Positions 21,632 through 28,870 are shown, counted from the stretch's first letter. The stretch is DNA of 33,533 nt from Candidatus Brockarchaeota archaeon (GCA_017601145.1 JAFNIV010000018.1:1-33533); one strand, 5' to 3'. Translations and numbers: made by a program. Notes: generated by a model from the letters alone, not told the origin.

Positions 21632-21811
21632 CTAAAATATTGCTAACAACATCGTTACATTATAAACTAAAATACCGTCACGGTACCAATCTGCAATTTT
21701 CCATTTTTCAACTGCAACCTTTGCTTTCTCAAAGTTAGTATACCCTATTGGTTTTCTCCTATTAACAATATAAACTGGGCACTCTCTATAAGCTTGCTCC
21801 GGGACGTACAA
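21632..21811 (-). CDS. Small hypothetical protein, 59 aa
   Basis: It contains CPVYIVNRRKPIGYTNFEKA and a Trp-rich helix (VEKWKIADWYRDG) and ends hydrophobic (LLAIF). TTG 21811 is preferred because a GGTGA lies 5 bp upstream; GTG 21820 is part of that ribosome-binding site. The start lies inside the 3' end of the 118-aa gene in another frame. It ends the long operon that begins at 25069. No family was recognised. Confidence 0.5.
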   Translation of the reverse strand: MYVPEQAYRECPVYIVNRRKPIGYTNFEKAKVAVEKWKIADWYRDGILVYNVTMLLAIF

Positions 21812-22142
21812 CTTCTTCACCCTTCTTTTTTTCCAGTAACTCTTCTAACTTAATCATCCATTTTGGAAGCTTTTTCTCCGTATGCTTGCTTTTCTTTCCT
21901 TTTAGCATAAACTTAACCATTGCAGAATACTTTGTCAATAGTTCTCCGTTGTAATCTAGTAAATTCTTTCCTACAACTTTTGCTCCTATGAGCTCTGCAA
22001 CTTCTTCGTCTGAAAGAACACTAGCTAAAGCAATTGCATTCCTTACTTCTCTCCTTATTTCTTCTTGAGCCTTAGTTGGCTTTCTTTCTTCGTAGTATCT
22101 TATGTAGCTTTTTCCTTTTCTGTTAACTATTTGAACTTTCAT
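21786..22142 (-). CDS. Hypothetical basic protein, 118 aa
   Basis: The protein starts with a strand pair (VQIVNRKGKSYIRYYEE) followed by helices (AQEEIRREVRNAIALASVL, DEEVAELIGAKVVG) and a Lys-rich C-terminal helix (MIKLEELLEKKKGE). The middle segment LSDEEVAELIGAKV looks like a helix-turn-helix, but no wing is clear. It is the fifth gene of the 25069-21632 operon. DNA binding is plausible but unproven. Confidence 0.55.
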   Translation of the reverse strand: MKVQIVNRKGKSYIRYYEERKPTKAQEEIRREVRNAIALASVLSDEEVAELIGAKVVGKNLLDYNGELLTKYSAMVKFMLKGKKSKHTEKKLPKWMIKLEELLEKKKGEEVVRPGASL

Positions 22143-22158
22143 ATTGTGAACCCCCTTT

Positions 22159-22977
22159 TCACGAAGCTATAGAGACTGGAAACTTCTCACCTATTGCACT
22201 GTATTTTAATCTTCTTATTTCTGGAATTATTTTTGTGCATACTGCTTCTGCCCATCCTTTATACTTTGCTGGAATTCTGTTTTCCCTGCTTGCCATGCTG
22301 TATAAAAAATCTAATTCATAGTAGGCGGGCACTTTGTATACATGCCCAAACAGGTAGAAGCCTCCCTTAAAGTAATCCATAGGATAATTAACAAAACTAC
22401 TCATAAGTGTATTTATTGTGTCAATGTCCAGCCATATCACACTAAATTCATAAGTTACTTTTTTGTAAAGTCCGCTTTCCTCAACTATAGTATTCGTTAC
22501 ATTCCACCACCGTGATAAAGCCTCAACAATCCTCTCTATTTTGCTGTAAGCTTCTTCATCAGTTCTTCCACTTGCCGATACATAGTAGGTTCCTTCCTCA
22601 ACCCACACTTCACTTGGTAGTCCTGTTGTAGTTATTCCTCTTAATAGTACCTCAGATGGGGCTGAAATTGCTTCTATCCTTTTTATAGCTTCGTCAATTC
22701 TTGCAAGTAACCTTTCTTCAGCAACTTTCCTTATTTCTTCTTCTCTTATTGCCCTTTTTTCTGTTGTTGCCTTCAAGCTCGCTATACTGTTCAACATTGC
22801 TAATGCTTCGCTAAAACTTAGTTCTCCTTTCTCAAAGTGCTCTACTGTGCTTCTTATTGTTTCCATGAATGCATCGTATTCTTCGTGGGTTATGATTCCT
22901 GCTTCATGGTTTCTCCAAACTACACTCTCTACTGCACGTCTTAGCTTGTCTATTGATTCTTTTTGTACTTTGCTCAT
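22159..22977 (-). CDS. Hypothetical protein, 272 aa
   Basis: The N-terminal 110 residues are helical and charged (IDKLRRAVESVVW, EEEIRKVAEERLLARIDEAI). The C-terminal 160 residues form an alpha/beta domain with many aromatics (WVEEGTYYVSASG, YEFSVIWLDIDTIN, FKGGFYLFGHVYKVP). Its start overlaps the stop of the 141-aa gene (ATGA). No family or catalytic motif was recognised. It may be a structural or assembly factor, given its operon with the coiled-coil protein. Confidence 0.6.
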   Translation of the reverse strand: MSKVQKESIDKLRRAVESVVWRNHEAGIITHEEYDAFMETIRSTVEHFEKGELSFSEALAMLNSIASLKATTEKRAIREEEIRKVAEERLLARIDEAIKRIEAISAPSEVLLRGITTTGLPSEVWVEEGTYYVSASGRTDEEAYSKIERIVEALSRWWNVTNTIVEESGLYKKVTYEFSVIWLDIDTINTLMSSFVNYPMDYFKGGFYLFGHVYKVPAYYELDFLYSMASRENRIPAKYKGWAEAVCTKIIPEIRRLKYSAIGEKFPVSIAS

Positions 22978-23399
22978 TGCTGTACGTACAAAGTTATAGC
23001 TTCATATATTTTCCTTATAATCTCTGGATACTTTAAAACATAAGATGAATAGTTTGTCTTCATGAGTTCTTGTTTAAATTTCTCAAAGGAAGAAAGACTT
23101 TCATCCTTACTCTTAGCAATAAAACCAAGTACAGAAAGACCAACCTTGTAGGGAAATTGAAGCTCTTCTCCGTTTGCTACAACTCTTTTAATAACTTCTT
23201 CAACGTTGACTTCAATCTTCTTTTCTTCAAGAAGTCTCTCAATCGTTTCTAGAATGTCTTCTGGTTCTGGATAAAATTTCTTTTGTTTTGCAAGTTCGTT
23301 TAGGATAATCTCTTTTTCTGGTATATAGTCTAGTATGCTATAGACGTTCTTTATTGAGTACTGAACTATTACATCAAGTAGACTCAACTTGCTGAGCAC
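22974..23399 (-). CDS. Hypothetical helical protein, 141 aa
   Basis: The protein is mostly helical (ILDYIPEKEIILNELAKQ, PEDILETIERLLEEKKIEV, NVEEVIKRVV). Its annotated start, GTG 23399, lies 26 bp inside the end of the 319-aa gene. There is no clean ribosome-binding site, so a slightly later start is possible. The function is unknown. Confidence 0.55.
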   Translation of the reverse strand: MLSKLSLLDVIVQYSIKNVYSILDYIPEKEIILNELAKQKKFYPEPEDILETIERLLEEKKIEVNVEEVIKRVVANGEELQFPYKVGLSVLGFIAKSKDESLSSFEKFKQELMKTNYSSYVLKYPEIIRKIYEAITLYVQQ

Positions 23400-24333
23400 C
23401 AGTCTCTGTTAAATTCTTAAACTTTGCTATTTCCTGTGCAAGCTTTAGCCTTTTCTCTTCAACTGGAGCCTCAGCAAGCTTTAAACCTACAGTGTTGAAG
23501 AAGTTTGTTATAATTTCTGTAATCTTTGCAAGTTTTTCTTTATCGTACTTTTCTCTATACTCCCTTTCAAGTTCTTCTTTCAGCTTCTCTTCCCTCTCCT
23601 TAAGCATCTTCTCAAGTTCTTCTTTGCTTATGCTCAAGGGCTTAACTTCAAAACCTGATTTCTCAAGGTATGCCTTCATCTCTTCTATGCTTGTAGGTGG
23701 AGCTTCACTTGGTGTTACAACCTTTATACCAATTGAAGAAAATGCTTGCTTCATCTCTTCTATCATTTTTGCAATTTCTGTAATCTTGCTTGCTGTATTG
23801 CTTTCTTTTGGTTCTTTTGGTTGTAGGCTTGAAATCTGAGCTTGAAGTTCAGCAAACCTCTGGTCGTATAGTTTTGTTAGTTCATCAACCTTCTGTGCCA
23901 GTGCTGAGCTTATGCTTTCAATCATCCTTTTCTCCCTTTCTTCTTCAAGTCTTTGCTTTAAGGCTTCAATTTCCTTCTTTAGTTCGCTTGTCTCTTCATT
24001 TCCAGAGGAAGATACAGCTCTAATAAGAGCTACTTCTCTTGCAAGCTTTCTTGCAAAGTCGTCTTCTTCATCTGTTGAGCTTCTTAGTGCTCTTAAACTT
24101 TCTAGTTGCATTGCTTGAGCTATAATGTTACTATATGCTTCATTGTTTAGGTTTACTTTTACAGGTTCAACTTCAATTCCAAGAATCTTCTTAACTTTCT
24201 CAAGTGCAGGTTCCTTCTTCTTAGATAAGCTCTTTATAGCTTCTTTTATTGCTTCCTTTGTTTCTTCGTCCTTAGTTGCTTTCTCCGCAATTTTTTCTGC
24301 AACCTTTTCCTCAACTTCATCAGTTTCACTCAT
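23374..24333 (-). CDS. Long coiled-coil protein, scaffold-like, 319 aa
   Basis: The composition is dominated by Glu, Lys, Ala and Leu. Coiled-coil heptads run from about 112-140 (SELKKEIEALKQRLEEEREK), 145-175 and 225-260 (KEELEKMLKEREEKLKEELE). The first 40 residues are also charged and helical. There are no membrane segments, enzymatic motifs or Cys. Such proteins act as scaffolds or tail-length rods in viruses; that is an inference from shape. It overlaps the 247-aa gene by 8 bp and the 141-aa gene by 26 bp, so the operon is tightly packed. Confidence 0.65.
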   Translation of the reverse strand: MSETDEVEEKVAEKIAEKATKDEETKEAIKEAIKSLSKKKEPALEKVKKILGIEVEPVKVNLNNEAYSNIIAQAMQLESLRALRSSTDEEDDFARKLAREVALIRAVSSSGNEETSELKKEIEALKQRLEEEREKRMIESISSALAQKVDELTKLYDQRFAELQAQISSLQPKEPKESNTASKITEIAKMIEEMKQAFSSIGIKVVTPSEAPPTSIEEMKAYLEKSGFEVKPLSISKEELEKMLKEREEKLKEELEREYREKYDKEKLAKITEIITNFFNTVGLKLAEAPVEEKRLKLAQEIAKFKNLTETGAQQVEST

Positions 24334-25069
24334 TTTTCTCAGCCTCCTCGAGCATAGGTATCCTACTTATTAGTTCAGAGTCCATAACTTGCTCAAGTTT
24401 TTTCTTTGGAACAACGACACTAAGCATAGCAATCATCTTCTGCTGCTCAGCAATAAGCTCCCTCTGAGAGCGAATTATCTTCTTTGCATACTCAACTGCA
24501 TCTTTGTAGTCTTCAAGTTCACTTATTATGCTTTCCATCTCAGAAGCTCCAACGCTAAACTTAAGTAAAGCAGTAAAGAATGTCTTAAAGCCTTCTATTA
24601 GCTCATTTGGGTTTTCAAACATAGTTAAGAACTTCTCTGTATCTTCTGGAGAAACGTTTAAGTTCATTAAGTATCCTTCAAAAGCAACTTTTCCTATTCC
24701 CATCATTGCTTCCCCAAACCAACTATAATGCTCAGAAAGTTTTTTAATGTTTTTTGAGTATGCTTCTCCTAAGCTTGCCTCAATTTCCTTTGTTGCTGTT
24801 GGTAGTCTCTTAGTTTCCTTCTCTCCCCTAAGTTCTCTTTTCTTTTCCTCAATGTTCTTTTGTGCAACTTCTTCAGGAAGGAATTTGTTTATTGCTGTTA
24901 ATATTCTAGTTGGCAAAACATTAAGTTCTTGAGAAAGCCTTGCCAAGGAAACTACTTCATTCTTTGAGAGTAACTCTTTTGTTTTGTCTGCAATCTTATT
25001 CAAAAGCTTGTCTCCATAGTCGTAGTCTGGATGTGTAACGACAAACCTCTGAAACTCTATTAGGTTCAT
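24326..25069 (-). CDS. Helical protein with possible N-terminal HTH, 247 aa
   Basis: Residues about 38-62 could form a helix-turn-helix (VVSLARLSQELNVLPTRIL). The rest is helical, with a region of hydrophobic helices (about 115-175) and a coiled coil (about 180-225: SIISELEDYKDAVEYAKKII). It is the first gene of a six-gene operon (25069-21632). The leaderless-type promoter shares its core with that at 18722-18736. It could be a structural or regulatory protein; no family was recognised. Confidence 0.6.
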   Translation of the reverse strand: MNLIEFQRFVVTHPDYDYGDKLLNKIADKTKELLSKNEVVSLARLSQELNVLPTRILTAINKFLPEEVAQKNIEEKKRELRGEKETKRLPTATKEIEASLGEAYSKNIKKLSEHYSWFGEAMMGIGKVAFEGYLMNLNVSPEDTEKFLTMFENPNELIEGFKTFFTALLKFSVGASEMESIISELEDYKDAVEYAKKIIRSQRELIAEQQKMIAMLSVVVPKKKLEQVMDSELISRIPMLEEAEKNE

Positions 25070-25090
25070 TTTGTTTTTTTATACTCATGC

Positions 25091-25105
25091 CTCCTTAAAA
25101 ATCTT
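25091..25105 (-). promoter_or_regulatory. Promoter of the 25069-21632 operon
   Basis: The minus strand reads AAAGATTTTTAAGGA, identical over 15 bases to the promoter at 18722-18736. The TATA centre lies about 28 bp before the ATG at 25069. Confidence 0.55.
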
Positions 25106-25117
25106 TGTTTTTCTTTT

Positions 25118-25138
25118 ACATATGTTGTTAACATACGT
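25118..25138. promoter_or_regulatory. 21-bp palindrome between divergent promoters, operator candidate
   Basis: The arms ACATATGTT (118-126 of 25xxx) and AACATACGT (25130-25138) match in 8 of 9 positions around a 3-bp centre. The site lies midway between the divergent TATA boxes at 25091-25105 and 25150-25161, a typical place for a dimeric regulator such as one of the ribbon-helix-helix proteins here. Confidence 0.45.
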
Positions 25139-25149
25139 GAAAAAGATAT

Positions 25150-25161
25150 GTTTAAAAATAC
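25150..25161 (+). promoter_or_regulatory. Promoter of the plus-strand 147-aa gene
   Basis: The sequence GTTTAAAAATAC is centred about 25 bp before the ATG at 25181, which gives a leaderless transcript. Confidence 0.6.
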
Positions 25162-25180
25162 TCTTGTAATTAGTTAAAGT

Positions 25181-25624
25181 ATGTACCTGCTAATTTACTC
25201 GGTAAAAGGTACAAATAGAAGTGCAACTTATTCTTTTCGTGTTCTTAGAATGTATAAGACTCCAGAAGGAATAGGGGAGCTAAGACCAATCATAAAGGGT
25301 GTCTATGCTGCAGATGACCTAGATACCATAGAGTACTACAGAGCTGTTCTCGTAAACAAGGGAGCAAAAGTTTATGTTTATGAAGCAAAAGAAGTAGACA
25401 TGGAAGAATACTTAAAATCTAAATATTCTCTACCTAAGAATATACCTCAAACTGAAAATGTTTTACTCAATAATACGTCTCAACCTGGAGATGCTATACT
25501 CAATAATACGTCTCAAACTACGAGTGTTTTACCCAGTAAAACGTATCATACTGAAACTCCTTCTTCAGAATCTTCAGAAACCACTCCCCCCTCTGATAAG
25601 CCTGATTCTTATCAGGACTCTTAA
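25181..25624 (+). CDS. Hypothetical protein with Asn/Thr/Ser-rich tail repeats, 147 aa
   Basis: Residues about 1-85 form a small alpha/beta domain (YLLIYSVKGTNRSATYSFRV, then GAKVYVYEAKEVD). The tail (about 88-147) is Ser/Thr/Pro/Asn-rich and contains repeats of the form VLLNNTSQ / AILNNTSQ / VLPSKTYH, encoded by DNA repeats of ACTCAATAATACGTCTC. The last 107 bp overlap the 3' end of the minus-strand primase-like gene, and a hairpin sits there. The tail could be glycosylated or disordered. No family was recognised. Confidence 0.6.
   Translation: MYLLIYSVKGTNRSATYSFRVLRMYKTPEGIGELRPIIKGVYAADDLDTIEYYRAVLVNKGAKVYVYEAKEVDMEEYLKSKYSLPKNIPQTENVLLNNTSQPGDAILNNTSQTTSVLPSKTYHTETPSSESSETTPPSDKPDSYQDS
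25466..25545. repeat. Direct repeats in the 147-aa gene
   Basis: The unit ACTCAATAATACGTCTCAA occurs at about 25466 and 25499, with a degenerate third copy near 25531. Together they encode the NNTSQ-type tail repeats. Confidence 0.75.
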
Positions 25625-26156
25625 TAACTATAACATAATAGTAGTCCTTAAGATAAGACCTGTAGATGCTAGCCTTGAAGCTCTCATCCTTTGCTTCTAT
25701 GTCCTCAATTATCTTCGCAACTTTTTCTCTAAGTTCTTCTCCGTCGAATGGAATAACTGTAATGTAGAATTCTGGCTTAAGCTTATTAACCTCAGAATTC
25801 TCAGCCAACTTAATTACCTCTTCTATTCTTTCTGCTTTTTTGAGTTCTTCTAAGTTTAAAAGCTTTTCTTCAATCTTCTTACTTTTTTTCTTGTTCTTTA
25901 CTGAAAAGCAAATATCAACCTGCCCCCCCATACTATACCTTTTTATGCTATACCTTAGTCTATAAGGGTCGTCGTCAAGAATTGCTCTGTAGATTATGTT
26001 CTCTAGGTCGTCTACTTCATCGCTAAATATAACATGAAATCCGTTTCCAGAAGGACTAATTTCTGCTCTCTCAAACTTTAAACCAAGCTTAAGTCCTTTC
26101 CATATCGTTTTATATAGAGTAAAGACATTGAACTCATCTATGTCAATTGAAATCAT
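25518..26156 (-). CDS. Minimal archaeo-eukaryotic-primase-like (AEP) protein candidate, 212 aa
   Basis: The protein begins with SIDIDE (Asp5 and Asp7, the hDhD metal motif), followed by SPSGNGFHVIF (Ser37, His41; the sxH nucleotide-binding motif), then a basic stretch RAILDDDPYRLRYSIKR, then QVDICF (Asp81, the hD motif). This order and spacing match the catalytic core of AEP-superfamily primases. The rest (about 90-212) is helical then alpha/beta with unknown function. The length is short for a primase and no zinc motif or helicase is present. It is the last gene of the unit starting at 27661, overlapping the PEGA gene by 4 bp. If active, it would be the only replication enzyme seen in the window. 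Confidence 0.5.
   Translation of the reverse strand: MISIDIDEFNVFTLYKTIWKGLKLGLKFERAEISPSGNGFHVIFSDEVDDLENIIYRAILDDDPYRLRYSIKRYSMGGQVDICFSVKNKKKSKKIEEKLLNLEELKKAERIEEVIKLAENSEVNKLKPEFYITVIPFDGEELREKVAKIIEDIEAKDESFKASIYRSYLKDYYYVIVIKSPDKNQAYQRGEWFLKILKKEFQYDTFYWVKHS
25593..25615. terminator. Hairpin at the convergent gene ends
   Basis: CTGATAAG (25593-25600) and CTTATCAG (25608-25615) form an 8-bp perfect stem with a 7-nt loop, next to the stop of the plus-strand gene and inside the minus-strand 3' coding end. It may limit convergent read-through. Confidence 0.45.
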
Positions 26157-27253
26157 CCTTTTCTCTTCCTCCCCCTTCTTCCTACTGGTTTTGTAGTAAA
26201 TCTTCTTATGTTCTCTCTCATGTCATCCATGTTCTCCCTCCAGTCTGCATATTCAGTCTCAAATTTACACCTTGTCCTAATAGTATCGTTGTAATCATAG
26301 TCCATTATTAGAAACTCATAGAACTTAGGTACTTCTTCTTCACTAAATTCTTGTTCTCCAAACTCTTTATCGTTACTCATACCAACAGGTTGTCCACTAA
26401 ATACAGGAATGTTGTAGTCTGAAGCATCCAAGAATTCTTTAATTAAAATTTCTGCATCGTCTTCTGTTTCTTCTTCATCCCAACTACTTAGGAAAGTTGC
26501 CCTAAAGTGTGCTTCTATGTTTCTTTTTCTTGGGTCGTAGCTTGCAAGAACAAAAAGTTTTCTTTTCCATACTTCCTTTACTCTTACAGTTACTGCTGAA
26601 GTTTGTTCAAGTTCATAAACAGACATTGCAGTTAGAGTAAAGGTTGTTGTGTCTTCAATTACAACTTCCTTCTTTCCTACTAGAGGAACAGGCTCTCCAT
26701 CTAAAGCTACAGCAATTGCATTCTTAACGCTCCAGCTTAATGTTGTCTTTTCTCCCCTTGAAACTTCTTCAGGCTCAGCAACAAAGTATTCTATCTCTGG
26801 TTCTCTTGGTATAGGTGTATAAGTTCCTACAACTCTTGTAGTTCCTAAGACTTCAACCTCAACTGGGGTTGGTTCTTTAAAGTTCTCAACGTATCCAAAG
26901 CTTATCCTATGCTTTCCTTCAGGTACAAGCCTTCTTATTGGTGCCCTTCCTTCATACTCTCCATCTATGTAGATGTCTCCTTTTACTGGAGAAGTGTCAA
27001 CTTCTAAGAAGTGTGAAGGTCTCTTAATTTCAACCTCATAAACTTTAACATAACGTGCTGGAATGTATGTTCTTCCTCTAACTTCTACGTATCTTGGGCT
27101 TGGCTCTCTGTAGCCTTTCCTATAACCAAACTCTATCCTATAAGTTCCTTCTTCAACTAACTTCTTTACATGTCCTCTCCCCCAGAATACTCCATTAACG
27201 TAAATATTTCCAACAACTGGATAAGTTCTTATCTCAAGATAATGTTTAGGCAT
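26153..27253 (-). CDS. PEGA and Ig-like domain protein, 366 aa
   Basis: Two PEGA repeats lie at about 3-70 and 78-145, each with a VxGxIYxxGxxxGR core (GNIYVNGVFWGRG, GDIYIDGEYEGRA) and a RISFGY/RIEFGY strand. Residues about 155-230 are an Ig-like domain (KTTLSWSV, TTTFTLTAM) like the N-terminal domain of the 874-aa surface protein. The C-terminal region (about 231-366) is highly acidic and then basic (GRRGRKRKG). No signal peptide or transmembrane helix is seen. It may bind the surface stalk proteins or the virion wall; this is inference. Confidence 0.7.
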   Translation of the reverse strand: MPKHYLEIRTYPVVGNIYVNGVFWGRGHVKKLVEEGTYRIEFGYRKGYREPSPRYVEVRGRTYIPARYVKVYEVEIKRPSHFLEVDTSPVKGDIYIDGEYEGRAPIRRLVPEGKHRISFGYVENFKEPTPVEVEVLGTTRVVGTYTPIPREPEIEYFVAEPEEVSRGEKTTLSWSVKNAIAVALDGEPVPLVGKKEVVIEDTTTFTLTAMSVYELEQTSAVTVRVKEVWKRKLFVLASYDPRKRNIEAHFRATFLSSWDEEETEDDAEILIKEFLDASDYNIPVFSGQPVGMSNDKEFGEQEFSEEEVPKFYEFLIMDYDYNDTIRTRCKFETEYADWRENMDDMRENIRRFTTKPVGRRGRKRKG

Positions 27254-27458
27254 TTCTTTTCATCTCTAGAAGGATAAGAACGATGATAAAAAGGAATGTT
27301 TCTATAGTTGAAAGAAATGCATAAAGAATAACAAAAAATGGAATAATGCACGGGTTAAGTTCCCATGCCTTTCCTATCTCATCAAGAATTATCTTCCCAA
27401 AAAAAACTAAAGAAAGGAAGAATAAAAGAATAGATACAAGAAAAAAAAATTTCTTCAT
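27246..27458 (-). CDS. Two-span membrane protein, 70 aa
   Basis: Two transmembrane helices are clear (about 4-23 and 38-63), with an ELNP motif before the second, recalling the EQNP motif of the DUF5658-like protein at 278-601. The start overlaps the stop of the RHH gene (ATGA) and the end overlaps the PEGA gene. It may be a small relative of that family; the similarity is short. Confidence 0.6.
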   Translation of the reverse strand: MKKFFFLVSILLFFLSLVFFGKIILDEIGKAWELNPCIIPFFVILYAFLSTIETFLFIIVLILLEMKRNA

Positions 27459-27661
27459 TTTTGTATGCCACGTGCTTTTATGGCTTCTTCTTCTTCAACT
27501 TCTTTGTTAAAATGATTCTTTAAGTACTCTATTATCGCTCTCCTTATTATCTCTGTTCGTGGGATACCAGTTTCTCTGCTTACAGAGTTTATGGCATCGT
27601 AAAGTTCTTTTGTTGCAAGTCCAGTCGGTAATCTATACTTGAAAATCTTTTCCTTTGGCAC
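27455..27661 (-). CDS. Ribbon-helix-helix DNA-binding protein, 68 aa
   Basis: The layout is typical: a beta strand (FKYRLPTGL), helix A (TKELYDAINSVSRETG) and helix B starting with the IPRTEIIRRAIIEYLK motif, then an acidic tail. It should dimerise and bind DNA as a transcription regulator. The start is GTG at 27661, preceded by GGTGA about 9 bp upstream; no in-frame ATG exists nearby. It is the first gene of the unit that also encodes the PEGA and primase-like proteins, and may regulate its own promoter. Confidence 0.85.
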   Translation of the reverse strand: MPKEKIFKYRLPTGLATKELYDAINSVSRETGIPRTEIIRRAIIEYLKNHFNKEVEEEEAIKARGIQK

Positions 27662-27698
27662 TTTTCTCCATCACCCCTACCTTATTAAGGTATAAGTA

Positions 27699-27714
27699 AG
27701 TATTTAAACTTTTC
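27699..27714 (-). promoter_or_regulatory. Promoter of the RHH/PEGA/primase operon
   Basis: The minus strand reads AAAAGTTTAAATACTTAC followed by TTATACC. It is a copy of the right-arm promoter module and overlaps the stop codon of the resolvase-like gene (27704). Confidence 0.65.
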
Positions 27715-27985
27715 CCTCTGTAACAACAGTCTTTCTTTTTACTCTTGTAGCATATGCAGGAGTAGCACCAAACTTTCTGCAAAGTTTCAAAAACTCTTCT
27801 ATTTCTTTTCTTGTCTTTCCTTTTGTTGTACAGTTTATGAAGACAACTTTTGGCTCAAGAAACATATTCACTGCAACAAGGTCTACCCCATGAGAACCAG
27901 AGCTTCTAGTAACATAGTATCCTCTTTCTTCATACATTTTCTTGAGCTTTCTTTCAAACCTGTAACCTTTAGCGTAGTTGCTCAT
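27704..27985 (-). CDS. Holliday-junction-resolvase-like protein with altered active site, 93 aa
   Basis: The N-terminus matches archaeal Hjc-type nucleases: KGYRFERKLKKMYEERGYYV with Glu11, then the TRSSGSHGVDLVAV loop with Asp35. In the family the next strand carries E-x-K; here it reads FINCTTKG, with Asn51 and Thr53 in place of Glu and Lys. Thus half of the PD-(D/E)xK site is lost, and cleavage is doubtful unless another residue substitutes. It may bind junction or packaging DNA without cutting. ATG 27985 was preferred over ATG 27994, and it overlaps the preceding gene. Confidence 0.7.
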   Translation of the reverse strand: MSNYAKGYRFERKLKKMYEERGYYVTRSSGSHGVDLVAVNMFLEPKVVFINCTTKGKTRKEIEEFLKLCRKFGATPAYATRVKRKTVVTEGKV

Positions 27986-28250
27986 CTTCTTCAATACCTT
28001 TTAGGAATTCAGCAAAAGCTGCATTAAAACTTTTGTGTAAATGCTCCCATCTAACTTTATCGAATTCATCCTTCGCTGCAAAAATCGTCGTTAGTTTGAC
28101 CCCATCTTTTCTTTCAATAGCGTCGAAAAGTGCTATATGAAGTAAAAGATTTAAAATGTCCTTGTCAGTAAAACAAGGAGCGTAACAGTTTAAGTGTTTG
28201 TTATGAATTTGTTTTACTCTCTCAATAAAATCCTCTATTTCGATTATCAT
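27969..28250 (-). CDS. Paralogous small protein A1 (CFT/AIER family), 93 aa
   Basis: It shares with the 109-aa protein at 31618-31947 the series DFIERVKQIH, PCFTDKDILNLLL and DAIERKDG, and a similar C-terminal helix. ATG 28250 has GGTGA about 8 bp upstream; earlier ATGs at 28265-28268 overlap that site. The gene follows the 103-aa gene in an operon starting at 29215. No known family was recognised; it is part of a gene set that occurs twice in this arm. Confidence 0.65.
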   Translation of the reverse strand: MIIEIEDFIERVKQIHNKHLNCYAPCFTDKDILNLLLHIALFDAIERKDGVKLTTIFAAKDEFDKVRWEHLHKSFNAAFAEFLKGIEEDEQLR

Positions 28251-28264
28251 CTCTCTTTTCACCA

Positions 28265-28576
28265 TCATACAGCTTCGTAAAGGTCAGACCAAAGTTGTTC
28301 TGCATACTTGATTTCATCATCAGAAGGATAATAGTAGTCTATGCTTTCTGTTCTTAGTTTGAAAAATCTTTTTGCTTCTTTTTCTGAAATGATTTCTACT
28401 TTTTCTGAAATAGTTTTTAACTCGCCCTTTTCGTCTTCCGCAGCAGTCCAATGCAACAAGTAAAAAATTTTTTTTCCTTTTTTTGTTTCATGCATGTATA
28501 GGTCGGTTCCTCGTGTGCCGTAAGGAGCTTGATAAATTCGTATGTCTTTTTCTGTATCAAAAACTTTTCTCCCCAT
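28265..28576 (-). CDS. Paralogous small protein B1 (GTDLY/FYLLHW family), 103 aa
   Basis: It is clearly homologous to the 109-aa protein at 29564-29893: both have RGTDLYxHxTKK, a KxFYLLHWT strand, EEA-x-x-FF-x-L and a final YPxDxEIxYAxxLWxDL. It looks like an all-strand core with a C-terminal helix. It is the third gene of the unit starting at 29215. The function is unknown. Confidence 0.65.
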   Translation of the reverse strand: MGRKVFDTEKDIRIYQAPYGTRGTDLYMHETKKGKKIFYLLHWTAAEDEKGELKTISEKVEIISEKEAKRFFKLRTESIDYYYPSDDEIKYAEQLWSDLYEAV

Positions 28577-28591
28577 CTTCTTCTCACCAAG

Positions 28592-28864
28592 TTACCGTAC
28601 GTATAGATAAAATAAATAGCTTACAATGTAAGATAAGTCGTATAATTCCATTATTGCTTCACTCAGTATCCCCATAGCTTCTTCTTTTGTAAGTTGTACC
28701 TCTTCAAGACCTAAACCTCTACCCATCTCAAGAAAGTGTGCTATATCGCCTAGTTTTGCATTCTTTAATTTTTCAGCAAGCTCCAAAGCTTCTTTCTTTC
28801 TTGTTTCGTTTTGTTCTAGTTTAGCTATAGTTTTGGCTTTCCACTTTTCAAATTCTCCTTCCAT
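28592..28864 (-). CDS. Paralogous small protein C1 (EKWKAK family), 90 aa
   Basis: A helical protein starting with MEGEFEKWKAKTIAKLEQNE, similar to the NEWKARAITKLVELSEK start of the protein at 29307-29558. Further similarity lies at GDIAHFL / NLADIFYD. It ends with a hydrophobic, Tyr-rich segment (SYIVSYLFYLYVR). It is the second gene of the operon from 29215. No family was recognised. Confidence 0.6.
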   Translation of the reverse strand: MEGEFEKWKAKTIAKLEQNETRKKEALELAEKLKNAKLGDIAHFLEMGRGLGLEEVQLTKEEAMGILSEAIMELYDLSYIVSYLFYLYVR

Positions 28865-28870
28865 TTCTTC

